Of a stretch of DNA of 64,000 bases, positions 50,345 to 58,358 are shown piece by piece. The position numbers were made by a program, and so were the translations under genes. Source of the DNA: an uncultured Oscillospiraceae bacterium (GTDB lineage Bacteria; Bacillota; Clostridia; Oscillospirales; Acutalibacteraceae); the NCBI GenBank assembly GCA_902492895.1, contig CABUNG010000010.1:1-64000 (forward strand), written 5' to 3'. Every line of letters begins with the position of its first letter. Positions within the stretch are counted from its first letter, which is position 1. Under the pieces are notes generated by a model, which was not told the origin of the DNA, did no database searches, and worked only from the letters and a program-made list of their open reading frames with translations.

Positions 50345-51592
50345 ATGCCTCTGCTCCGTTTTCAGAATCCTCTGGAACCGCCGGAGCTGCTCCGCAGCAT
50401 GCGGGAGGACGCGCGTTTCGACGCCGCGTCCACATCCGATCCGGTGGCGGCCTGTCCGCCCGGATTCCTGTCCGGTCACATCCAGGCCAATGCGCCGCCT
50501 CCCAAGGTCCCCAAGGTGTTCCTGTCCAATCAATGCTCTTTCAACTGCGCCTACTGCGGATGCCGGGCGGGCAATCCGGACAGGACACGCTACTGCATCC
50601 AGCCCCGGGAGATGGCGCGCATCGCCGTAGAGGAAGCACAGCGCAACCGCCATGGCGTCTTTTTGACCTCAGCAGTCTATAAAAGCGCCGACTACACCGA
50701 GGAACTCATCGTCGAGACCCTGCGCTGCATGCGGGAGGAACTGCATTATCCGGGGTATATCCACGCCAAGGTCATGCCCGGGACCGATCCTCTCTTAATA
50801 GAAAAAGCCGGCCGCTACGCGGACCGGCTGAGCGTCAATATCGAGGTGGCGAAAAGCGAGGGCTATGCCCGGATCGCCAAACAGAAAAACCGGAAGAACA
50901 TCCTCTCCCCCATGGAGACGATCAGCCGTCTGATCCGGGCGGCCAAAGAGGAAAAAGGACGGGCCAAACCCACCTTTGCCACCTCTCAGACCACCCAGCT
51001 TATGGCCGGCAGCACCGGCGAAGACGACCGGACCATCCTCACCCTCTCGAGCGCCCTGTACCGGAAATACCGGCTTGGCCGGGTGTACTATACCGCGTTT
51101 CAGTACCGCCATCCCGCCGCCGGATATGAACTGCCCCTCGTGTCCACCCCTGTCTGGCGGGTGGGCCGTCTGTATCAGGCCGACCGGCTTCTCCAGCTCT
51201 ACGGCTTCACGCCGGACGAGATCGCCCCCGACGGCCACCCGAATCTCGCCCTCGATCTCGATCCCAAGACCGATTGGGCGCTGCGCAATCCGCAGTTCTT
51301 TCCCGTTGAAATCAACCGCGCATCCTACGAGGAACTCGTCCGGGTGCCGGGGATCGGGGATGTCTACGCCCGCCGGATTATACAGCAGAGACGGCTCGGC
51401 ACCCTCGATATGGATGCTCTTGCGCGGCTCGGCCTCCCGCTCAAAAAATGCCTGTATTTTATCTCCTGCGCCGGACGATACGCGGGCGGCGGACTGCTCG
51501 ACCGTCCGGATCTGCTGCGGCGCCGTTTGGCCGTGGCTCTCCCCGCTCAGGAATGCGAGCAGCTGCGTTTCGATGTCGGAGACGAGATGTAA
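50345..51592 (+). CDS. putative DNA modification/repair radical SAM protein with C-terminal HhH
   Basis: A 415-residue radical SAM protein. The 4Fe-4S motif CxxxCxxC is in FLSNQCSFNCAYCGCR (about residues 57-72). Later pieces are RHGVFLTSAVYKSADYTEEL, YIHAKVMPGTDPLLIEKAGR and TFATSQTTQLMAGSTGEDD. The C-terminus has a helix-hairpin-helix DNA-binding element (INRASYEELVRVPGIGDVYA). This matches the family named for its usual pairing with a SAM-linked uracil-DNA glycosylase; that partner is not adjacent here. DNA is the probable substrate. RBS AAGAAGG. Confidence 0.88.
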   Translation: MPLLRFQNPLEPPELLRSMREDARFDAASTSDPVAACPPGFLSGHIQANAPPPKVPKVFLSNQCSFNCAYCGCRAGNPDRTRYCIQPREMARIAVEEAQRNRHGVFLTSAVYKSADYTEELIVETLRCMREELHYPGYIHAKVMPGTDPLLIEKAGRYADRLSVNIEVAKSEGYARIAKQKNRKNILSPMETISRLIRAAKEEKGRAKPTFATSQTTQLMAGSTGEDDRTILTLSSALYRKYRLGRVYYTAFQYRHPAAGYELPLVSTPVWRVGRLYQADRLLQLYGFTPDEIAPDGHPNLALDLDPKTDWALRNPQFFPVEINRASYEELVRVPGIGDVYARRIIQQRRLGTLDMDALARLGLPLKKCLYFISCAGRYAGGGLLDRPDLLRRRLAVALPAQECEQLRFDVGDEM

Positions 51593-51600
51593 GCCAGCAG

Positions 51601-51634
51601 AAGCCCCCCGCGGCCTCGTCCGCGGGGGGCTTTG
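51601..51634 (+). terminator. terminator of the radical SAM gene
   Basis: AAGCCCCCCGCGG pairs with CCGCGGGGGGCTT over a 6-base loop, followed by TGTTT. Confidence 0.85.
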
Positions 51635-51761
51635 TTTATGGTATATGCGGGATCTCGTATAATCAAGTCTGTTTGGTCTCCGGCACCGTTGCTTCGTCGT
51701 CCTTTGCGGGGCCAAGTCCAATCGGCCCCGCAAACGCCTTCGGATGCCATCGCTTCCCTCT

Positions 51762-53564
51762 TTATTGCAGGAGCGCTTCCATCTCGTCCACCAGATCGGC
51801 AAATTCCCGCAGCGCTTCCTCGACCGGTTCGGGCGTGCTCATATCCACCCCGGCCCGTCTGAGCGTTTCGGCGGGATAGTCGCTGCCGCCCGCATGCAGG
51901 AAGGTCAGATACGGTTCCACCGACTCCCCGTCCAAAATCCGGCGGCTGATGGCCGCGGCGGCGGAAAAACCGGTCGCATATTTGAAGACGTAGAACGCCC
52001 GGTAAAAATGCGGGATCCGCGCCCATTCCCAGTCCATATAGGGATCGATCACCACATCGGGGCCAAAATAAGTCTCGAGCAGCCCATGGTAAACGCCGCA
52101 GAGGATCTCGGCCGTCAGCGGTTCACCCTCCTCAGCCAAGCGGTGGACCTCCAGCTCAAATTCCGCGAACATGGTCTGGCGGAAAACCGTCCCCCGGAAC
52201 TCCTCGAGATAACGGTTGATGAGAAACGCCTTTTCTCTGCGGCCTTCGTCCGTCGACGCATCACAGCGGGCAATCAGGCCCCGCATCAGGATGTTTTCGT
52301 TGACGGTGGAAGCGATTTCCGCGAGAAAAATGGGGTAATCCTTGTTGACATAGGGCTGGGTATTCGAATACAGGGTATGCAGGCAGTGGCCGGCCTCATG
52401 GGCCAGGGTAAACACATCCCCGAGCTGCCCGGCAAAATTGAGCAGCATGTATGGATGCACGCCGTAGACATCCGTTGCATAAGCCCCGGTGGTCTTGCCC
52501 GGGGTTTCGTAGACATCCACCTTGCCGCCGGAGAGGAGATCCTGCAGATCCATCCGATAGGTGCTGCCGAGCGGCGTCAGGGTATCGAGCACCACGGCCT
52601 TGGCCTGTTCGTAAGTGTAGGCGGTTTCGGGCATCTCCACCACCGGGACATAGCAGTCGTAAATGTGCAGCCGGTCCACCCCGAGCAGGCGGCGGCGCAC
52701 CTCTAAATACCGGTAATAAACCGGCAGGGCGGCCCGCACGGCCTCGATCAGCCCGGTATAGATCGACCGGGGCAGGTTGTCGGAAAAGAGGGCCGCGTCC
52801 AGGCTGTCCTCATACCCCCGGACCCTGGCAGCGAATACGTCGGCTTTCACCTGTCCGGCATACAGGGCCGCGATGGTGTTCCCCATTTTCTGAAACGCGC
52901 CGTGCATCGCGGCAAAGGCATCGGCCCGCACCCGGCGGTCCCGGCTCTCCCGCATCCGGGCAAACAGGCCGTCGGTCAGTTTGACCCGGCGGCCGTCCTC
53001 ATCCTCCACCTCGCCGCGGTCGAGATCCACGCTGTCCAGCATAGAAAACGCGTTGTCCATGGATTCGAGGGCAGGCGCCACCATGGCGAGGAGCTGTTCT
53101 TCCCGCGCGGATAACACATGGGCGCGGGAACGGATCACGTTGTCGATCATATGGCGGAAATCCCGCAGCTCGGGGCGCCTCTCCGGGACGCCGCGCAGCC
53201 ACACGGGATCGAGCGCCGTCAGTTCGGGCAGCAGAAAGGCCGTCATTTCCTGGATGCGGAACAGCAGCGCCAGGGCTCTTTCCTGCATCGACTGGGCCGT
53301 GGGAGAGGCGTTGTCGAGATCCTGCAGCATCCGAGCATATCCGTACACCTTTTCCAGCGTCATCGAGAGCTTCTCATCCAAAAGCAGGCAGGAAACCAGG
53401 GCATCCTCCTCCCCCAGCCGTCCTGCATAGGCCGCGATCTGCTCCCCCATGGGCAGCAGGACCGCCAGATCCGCCTCCCACGCCGCGGTATCGGGATAGA
53501 TATCCTCCATCCGCCATTTATACGCTTCCGGAATCTCCGCTCGGTTTTCCATCTGTGTCTGCAT
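51762..53564 (-). CDS. pepF: oligoendopeptidase F (M3 family)
   Basis: A 600-residue zinc metallopeptidase that degrades oligopeptides in the cytoplasm. The HExxH zinc motif is in FTLAHEAGHCLHTLYSN (near residue 375-390), with the third ligand region ASTVNENILM. Other signatures are WRMEDIYPD at the N-terminus and FKYATGFSAAAAISRRIL near the end. The ATG at 53564 has AAAAGGAG upstream. Its first 47 bases overlap the end of the preceding glycosylase-like gene. Confidence 0.94.
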   Translation of the reverse strand: MQTQMENRAEIPEAYKWRMEDIYPDTAAWEADLAVLLPMGEQIAAYAGRLGEEDALVSCLLLDEKLSMTLEKVYGYARMLQDLDNASPTAQSMQERALALLFRIQEMTAFLLPELTALDPVWLRGVPERRPELRDFRHMIDNVIRSRAHVLSAREEQLLAMVAPALESMDNAFSMLDSVDLDRGEVEDEDGRRVKLTDGLFARMRESRDRRVRADAFAAMHGAFQKMGNTIAALYAGQVKADVFAARVRGYEDSLDAALFSDNLPRSIYTGLIEAVRAALPVYYRYLEVRRRLLGVDRLHIYDCYVPVVEMPETAYTYEQAKAVVLDTLTPLGSTYRMDLQDLLSGGKVDVYETPGKTTGAYATDVYGVHPYMLLNFAGQLGDVFTLAHEAGHCLHTLYSNTQPYVNKDYPIFLAEIASTVNENILMRGLIARCDASTDEGRREKAFLINRYLEEFRGTVFRQTMFAEFELEVHRLAEEGEPLTAEILCGVYHGLLETYFGPDVVIDPYMDWEWARIPHFYRAFYVFKYATGFSAAAAISRRILDGESVEPYLTFLHAGGSDYPAETLRRAGVDMSTPEPVEEALREFADLVDEMEALLQ

Positions 53565-53973
53565 AGCGACCGCTCCTTTTCTGTGTAGGCATCGACCCTG
53601 ACAGGTCAATGCCTTTTTGCAAAAGATTTGCCAGGCACTCTTTTCGGTACTCCTCGGTATGCTCGGGATAAACCGGCCGCCGGCCGGCCAAGGCCGCCAT
53701 CAGGGCGGTGTCGATTTCGCGCGGTCCGCAGCGGCGCCCCCGGTAATCCGGCGATGCCCACCGCGGCTCTACCCGGTATCCCCGGCGGGCCATTTCCATC
53801 ATGACCCGCAGGTGATAGAGAACCAGATATTCGGGCGGCCGGGCGAACACATAATCCACCACGGCGTGCTTTTTCCCCCAGGACAAGCCGCGCAGCGCGC
53901 AGCATTCCCGATGCTGCCCGAGCAGCTGGGCCCGGGGCAGATAAGGAAGAAGCTCCTCGTGCCAGAGACGCAT
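53518..53973 (-). CDS. pyrimidine-dimer DNA glycosylase (T4 endonuclease V-like) family protein
   Basis: A 151-residue protein starting MRLWHEELLPYLPRAQLLGQ. It matches the Pyr_excise/TIGR02328 group related to T4 endonuclease V. Arg22 and Glu23 (HRECC) fall exactly at the positions of the T4 catalytic-site Arg22 and Glu23, and the later MMEMARRGYRVEP and RRCGPREIDTALM segments fit the family. T4 uses Thr2 as nucleophile; here residue 2 is Arg, as the MRLWH family pattern has, so glycosylase activity is likely but not proven. It overlaps pepF by 47 bases. Confidence 0.75.
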   Translation of the reverse strand: MRLWHEELLPYLPRAQLLGQHRECCALRGLSWGKKHAVVDYVFARPPEYLVLYHLRVMMEMARRGYRVEPRWASPDYRGRRCGPREIDTALMAALAGRRPVYPEHTEEYRKECLANLLQKGIDLSGSMPTQKRSGRYADTDGKPSGDSGSV

Positions 53974-54123
53974 CCGCCGCCATCCCCCTCTCGAAAGCGC
54001 ATGCAGGATGCGCCCTTTTCGATAGTATGGCCCCGGACGGGGCAAACCAAACGTCCACGCCCGGCATAATATGGACTGACTGGCAATCCACCACCATACG
54101 AACGGAAAGGAACGGGACCCGAG

Positions 54124-54612
54124 ATGGCCGGATATGACCGCGAGAAAGCGGTGGCCTATGCACACCGCTGGGCCTATGAGCGCAACCCCGCATACGGAGA
54201 TTTTTCCGAAATGGGAGGCGACTGCACCAACTTCGTGTCGCAATGCCTCCATGCCGGAGGTGCCCCCATGAATTATACGCCGACATTCGGCTGGTATTAC
54301 GCTTCTTTGAACAAGAGGGCCCCGGCCTGGACCGGCGTCCAGCCGTTTTACCGCTTCATCACGACCAACACACGGATCGGTCCCTACGGGCGGCCGGCCG
54401 AACTGCGGGAACTGCAGATCGGAGACGTGATGCAGCTTTCCTTTGACGGAGGAGCCACCTTCGGGCACACGGCCCTCGTCGTATCGGTCGGCGAGCACCC
54501 CGATCCGGACAACATATTGGTAGCTACACACAGCGAAGACGCCGACAACCGGCCGATATCCCACTGGTTTTACGCCCTGCCCCGGTTCCTGCACATCGAG
54601 GGCGCCCGATAA
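54124..54612 (+). CDS. amidase-domain (Amidase_6) protein
   Basis: A 162-residue NlpC-like cysteine peptidase/amidase fold: YDREKAVAYAHRWAYERNPAY, the probable nucleophile in MGGDCTNFVSQCLHAGG, GWYYASLNKRAPAWTGVQPF and the probable His in FGHTALVVSVG. This is the putative amidase domain of Firmicutes (PF12671 type). It has no signal peptide, so it may act in the mother cell or after lysis, or on a non-wall substrate. It stands alone on the plus strand. Confidence 0.85.
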   Translation: MAGYDREKAVAYAHRWAYERNPAYGDFSEMGGDCTNFVSQCLHAGGAPMNYTPTFGWYYASLNKRAPAWTGVQPFYRFITTNTRIGPYGRPAELRELQIGDVMQLSFDGGATFGHTALVVSVGEHPDPDNILVATHSEDADNRPISHWFYALPRFLHIEGAR

Positions 54613-54618
54613 AACGCA

Positions 54619-55524
54619 TCATAATTCCAGCCGATAAAGCGCATCCGCCGCGTCAAAACCAAACCCGCATGAAAGCAGGGTGCGGCAGGACGCCGTATTC
54701 TCCGGCTCCGGCTGCACGATGATCCGTCTGGCGCCGGGCTTCGCCCGTATAAGGCGGATCAGCTCCCCGATCATCGCCCGGCCCAGGCCCTTTCCCAGAA
54801 AAGAGGCCTCCCCGATCAGATAATCGATACTGTATGTACCGTCGATGTCCGTGCCGCCGTACCAGGCTTCGCCGGCATCCGCGCAGGCGTAATACTGACA
54901 GAAGCCGATGGAGCGGCCGCCCTGATCCGCCATAAAATGATGGAGCCAGCTGAATTCATGGCGGCGTTTCTCAATCTCATGAATCCAGTCCTTAGGATCT
55001 CGATACCATTTGGCGACATGGGGCGCATACAGCCACGTTTTGAACAGCGGCATATCGGCGTCGGTAAATTCCCGCAGCGTAATGATGCTGTCCGTACAGC
55101 CTTCAGAAATCTGGCATGTCTTCCGCCCGCATTCGCTGCATTCCTTGTCGTGAAGGGAGAAGACGCCGCCGCATTCCGGGCAGGTGAAGATTTGTTTCTG
55201 CCGTTTCATGAAGGCGGCCAATCCATGCAGCTTCACGAATCGGCTGTTTTCCAAGAGGCTGACTCCGTACCGCATCCGATAACTTTTATCCAGATTTTTC
55301 ACGGAGCTGCAGGGGTAATCGCTGCAGGCATAGCAATGGGTGCAGCCCTTTGCGCTCACACAATCCTTGATGCGGCATTTCCGGCAATGCGCTGGCTTCC
55401 CAACGTCCGCATTCAGACAGCCGACGCAGGGTTTTGTCCGGCTGACATAGCGATAGCACACCATGCAGTTCATGCCGCAAGGCGCAAACAGACGGGTATC
55501 CAAGTCGTCCCTCGGCATTTTCAT
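54619..55524 (-). CDS. fusion of a Cys-rich DUF3795 domain with a GNAT acetyltransferase
   Basis: A 301-residue protein. Residues about 1-150 hold 18 cysteines, beginning with APCGMNCMVCYRYV and including CRKCRIKDCVSAKGCTHC and YACSDYPC, the DUF3795 pattern, then a zinc-ribbon-like CPECGG/CSECGRKTC. Residues about 150-300 are a GNAT domain of the AAC(6')/RimJ-like type: ITLREFTDADMPLFKTWL, IGFCQYYACAD, the acetyl-CoA loop LGKGLGRAMIGELI and VQPEPENTASCRTLLSCGF. The GNAT part resembles aminoglycoside 6'-acetyltransferases, but substrate is unknown. The ATG at 55524 has AGGAAAG upstream; ATG 55551 is less likely. Confidence 0.8.
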   Translation of the reverse strand: MKMPRDDLDTRLFAPCGMNCMVCYRYVSRTKPCVGCLNADVGKPAHCRKCRIKDCVSAKGCTHCYACSDYPCSSVKNLDKSYRMRYGVSLLENSRFVKLHGLAAFMKRQKQIFTCPECGGVFSLHDKECSECGRKTCQISEGCTDSIITLREFTDADMPLFKTWLYAPHVAKWYRDPKDWIHEIEKRRHEFSWLHHFMADQGGRSIGFCQYYACADAGEAWYGGTDIDGTYSIDYLIGEASFLGKGLGRAMIGELIRLIRAKPGARRIIVQPEPENTASCRTLLSCGFGFDAADALYRLEL

Positions 55525-55554
55525 CGCATACGATCTTTCCTGTCGTTTCATTTG

Positions 55555-56286
55555 TCAGACGGCGAAGCCGCCGTCCACGCCAAGCACCTGCCCGGTGATG
55601 AAGTCGGCCGCAGGCGAGGCGAGAAACACGAGGGCCTGCGCCACGTCCTCCGGCGTTCCCAGGCGTCCAAGCGGCGTTTCGCCCGCGAGCGCACGCCGGG
55701 TTTCCGCGTCCAAATCCGCGCACATGGCGGTGTCGATCACTCCGGGCGCGACGCAGTTGACCTGGATGGAGGACGGCCCCAGCTCCTTGGCCAGGGCTTT
55801 GGCCAGCCCTATGAGTCCCGCCTTTGCTGCGGAATAGGCCGCCTCGCAGGAAGCGCCCGTCACCCCCCACATGGAGGAAACGAAGAGAATTTTGCCCCGT
55901 TTCCGCCGGACCATGCCGGGAATGACGTGGCGGCACCCATAAAAAGCGCCGTCCAGATGCACGCCCATCAGAGCGCGCCACTCATCCGGAGGCAAATCGG
56001 TCAGCAGCTTTTGGGACGCGATGCCCGCGTTGTGGATAAACACCGAAATTTCTCCGAAAGCCGCCTCGGTCTGCCGGACCATCTGCAAAACCTCGCCGTC
56101 GTTCGACATATCCGCTTCCACGAGGATCGCGTCGCTTCCGGAGGCCTGCAGCTCCTGCACGAGGGCTTCCGCGGAACCGCGGGAGCGGTGATAATGCACC
56201 GCCACGGCGTAGCCCTGTCCGGCAAACAGCCGGGCCGCCGCCTGGCCGATCCCGCCCGAAGCTCCCGTTATCAGCACCGACCGCAT
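55555..56286 (-). CDS. short-chain dehydrogenase/reductase (FabG-like)
   Basis: A 243-residue NAD(P)-dependent SDR. Cofactor loop VLITGASGGIGQAAARLF, NNAG-equivalent IHNAGIASQ, catalytic YxxxK in YSAAKAGLIGLAKALA with Ser in FVSSMWG, and the end GQVLGVDGGFAV. It resembles 3-oxoacyl-ACP reductase, but it is not in a fatty-acid operon, so the substrate is open. GGGAGGGG precedes the ATG at 56286. Confidence 0.88.
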   Translation of the reverse strand: MRSVLITGASGGIGQAAARLFAGQGYAVAVHYHRSRGSAEALVQELQASGSDAILVEADMSNDGEVLQMVRQTEAAFGEISVFIHNAGIASQKLLTDLPPDEWRALMGVHLDGAFYGCRHVIPGMVRRKRGKILFVSSMWGVTGASCEAAYSAAKAGLIGLAKALAKELGPSSIQVNCVAPGVIDTAMCADLDAETRRALAGETPLGRLGTPEDVAQALVFLASPAADFITGQVLGVDGGFAV

Positions 56287-56320
56287 GGTGTCCCCTCCCG
56301 TCCTGTAAAGCAATCTGCCA

Positions 56321-56800
56321 TTACAATTCCAATGTTATCTGTTTATGGCCGGGCGTATAGGCACGCAGGGTGATGCCCACCATTTCAAACATCCGCTTGG
56401 ACGCCGTTACCGCATCGGTATCGGCGTATTTGTTCTGCGCGTAGACCACTTCCCGGATCCCCGACTGAATGATCGCCTTGGCGCATTCGTTGCAGGGAAA
56501 CAGCGTGGTGTAAAGCTTCGCCCCTTTCAGGCCTGTCCGGCCGTGATTGAGAATCGCGTTAAGCTCGGCGTGGCAGACATAGAGATATTTGGTGGCGAGA
56601 GGCTCCCCCTCCCGGTCCCAGGGCATGACATCGTCGCTGCATCCGGCCGGCATGCCGTTGTAGCCGACCGACAGGATCTTATTGTCCTCCCCCACGATAC
56701 AGGCCCCGACCTGCGTGCCGGGATCCTTGCTGCGCTGGGCGGACAGGAGCGCGATACCCATAAAATATTCATCCCAGGAGAGATAGTCCTCTCGTTTCAT
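56321..56800 (-). CDS. dCMP deaminase (ComEB-like)
   Basis: A 159-residue zinc enzyme converting dCMP to dUMP for thymidylate supply. Zinc and catalytic residues are in YVCHAELNAILN (HAE) and TTLFPCNECAKAIIQSG (PCxxC). YLSWDEYFMGIALLSAQRS and GTQVGACIV are family-typical. The ATG at 56800 has AAAGG 9 bp upstream; ATG 56809 sits too close. It lies between mutY and an SDR gene. Confidence 0.93.
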   Translation of the reverse strand: MKREDYLSWDEYFMGIALLSAQRSKDPGTQVGACIVGEDNKILSVGYNGMPAGCSDDVMPWDREGEPLATKYLYVCHAELNAILNHGRTGLKGAKLYTTLFPCNECAKAIIQSGIREVVYAQNKYADTDAVTASKRMFEMVGITLRAYTPGHKQITLEL

Positions 56801-56821
56801 GCTCTTCATCCTTTCAGCCTT

Positions 56822-57943
56822 TTATTCGAGACAGGACCCGGTCCCGCCGGATGCCAGCAGGATCGGCAAAAGCGACGCATAAGCGCGGAACGCACTCGGC
56901 AGCGCCAAATCCTCCGCCAGTTCCCGCCCGGTGACCAAACGGCTGTCCGGCGGCGGATCAAACGCCGGGACAAGCAGCAGCACCCCCTGCATCCGCCATT
57001 CTACATGGGAAAAGATATGACGGCCGGGGCCGAGCGGCTGTATCCGATCTGGATGGAGACCCCATCGGCGTGCCTCCTGTTCCGCGGTTTCCAAACAAGC
57101 GGCCTCGTCGGATTCCCCGGGCAATACCACACCGGGCAGCTCCCACAGCCCGGCCAGCAGCCCCTTATCGGAACGGCGCCGCAGCAGGACGCGGGGCGTC
57201 TGTTCATCCGTGACCGCCACCAGAATCAGGCGGTGTTCGATCCGTCTGGCCTTTTTCGGAGCGCGGACAGGCAGTTCCCGCGCAATCCCCTCTGCCGCGC
57301 CTCTGCAGAACGCGCGAATGGGGCAAAGGCTGCATTTCGGCTCGGTATTGGGCAGGCAGATCGTCTCCCCCAGCTCCATCACCGCCTGGTTGAAGGTGCC
57401 GGGCGCCTCTTCGGGAACCTGAGAAAGCACCACGCCGGACAGTTCTTTTTTCACCGCCGGACGGAGGATGTCCTCTCTGCAGGCGGTCAGGCGGGCGAAC
57501 ACCCGCAGCACATTGCCATCCACAGCCGCAGCCCGCCGCCCATACGCGATGGACGCGATGGCGCCCGCGGTGTAGTCTCCGATCCCCGGCAGGCGGAGCA
57601 GGTCTTCCACCCGGTCGGGAAGCCGGCCGTCATACTCCGACATGACCATGCGGGCGGCTTTCTGCAGGTTCCGCACCCGGCTGTAATATCCGAGACCCTC
57701 CCACAGCTTGAGCAGGAGATCTTCCTCAGCTTCCGCGAGGGCGCGTATGTTCGGCAGCGTCTCCATAAAACGGTCAAAATAGGGCAGCACCGCCTCGATG
57801 CGGGTCTGCTGCAGCATGATTTCCGACACCCACACCCGGTAGGGCGTCGGCTCCTCCCGCCAAGGCAGGGGGCGGACATGGCGGCGGTACCAGCCGATCA
57901 GTGCAGGCGCCATACCGTCGAGATCCGGTTTATTGATAGGCAA
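56822..57943 (-). CDS. mutY: A/G-specific adenine glycosylase
   Basis: A 373-residue base-excision repair enzyme that removes adenine opposite 8-oxoguanine. Seen: PLPWREEPTPYRVWVSEIML, QQTRIEAVLPYF with the catalytic Glu region, HhH LPGIGDYTAGAIASIAYG, catalytic Asp in AAAVDGNVLRVFAR, the 4Fe-4S cluster Cys-x6-Cys-x2-Cys-x5-Cys (CLPNTEPKCSLCPIRAFC), and a C-terminal NUDIX-like 8-oxoG recognition domain (GLLAGLWELPGVV). The TTG start at 57943 fits GGGGGAG about 6 bp upstream; an internal ATG at 57911 is an alternative. Confidence 0.95.
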   Translation of the reverse strand: MPINKPDLDGMAPALIGWYRRHVRPLPWREEPTPYRVWVSEIMLQQTRIEAVLPYFDRFMETLPNIRALAEAEEDLLLKLWEGLGYYSRVRNLQKAARMVMSEYDGRLPDRVEDLLRLPGIGDYTAGAIASIAYGRRAAAVDGNVLRVFARLTACREDILRPAVKKELSGVVLSQVPEEAPGTFNQAVMELGETICLPNTEPKCSLCPIRAFCRGAAEGIARELPVRAPKKARRIEHRLILVAVTDEQTPRVLLRRRSDKGLLAGLWELPGVVLPGESDEAACLETAEQEARRWGLHPDRIQPLGPGRHIFSHVEWRMQGVLLLVPAFDPPPDSRLVTGRELAEDLALPSAFRAYASLLPILLASGGTGSCLE

Positions 57944-57969
57944 CGGGACTCCCCCTTCCGCAGCGGTGC

Positions 57970-58314
57970 TCAGCCCTCCTGCCGCCAGCGGTCCCATACC
58001 TCGGGCTGGTAGCCGACCGTCGCCTTTTTACCGTTGCGGACAATCGGCGTGCGCAGGAGCTTGGGATTTTCGAGAAGTTTTTCCTCTTTGTCCGCTTCAT
58101 AGGCGAGGTAGCGGAGCAGCTCCGCCCCCTGTGCCTTCTCGTCAATGACGGCGTCGAGTCCCCCGACCGCCTGACAGACGCTGCGGAGCTCTCCTTTGCT
58201 GATGCCGAATTTGGCCGTGTCGATCCGCTGAAACGGGATCTTGCGTTCTTTGAAATACCGCTCCGCCTTGGCGGTATCGAAGCATTTGGATTTGCCGAAT
58301 ATCTGAATATTCAT
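57970..58314 (-). CDS. ArsC/Spx-family thioredoxin-like protein
   Basis: A 114-residue ArsC-like protein: MNIQIFGKSKCFDTAKAERY, FKERKIPFQRIDTAKFGISKGEL, then LRTPIVRNGKKATVGYQPEVW. Only one active-site Cys is present (KCFDT; no CxxC), so it is neither a classic Spx redox switch nor certainly an arsenate reductase. Clostridia carry many such proteins of unknown role. GGGAGGA precedes the ATG. Confidence 0.82.
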   Translation of the reverse strand: MNIQIFGKSKCFDTAKAERYFKERKIPFQRIDTAKFGISKGELRSVCQAVGGLDAVIDEKAQGAELLRYLAYEADKEEKLLENPKLLRTPIVRNGKKATVGYQPEVWDRWRQEG

Positions 58315-58358
58315 GGGAATTCCTCCCTTCAGAGAATCGAAATACATCTCTTCCCCGT

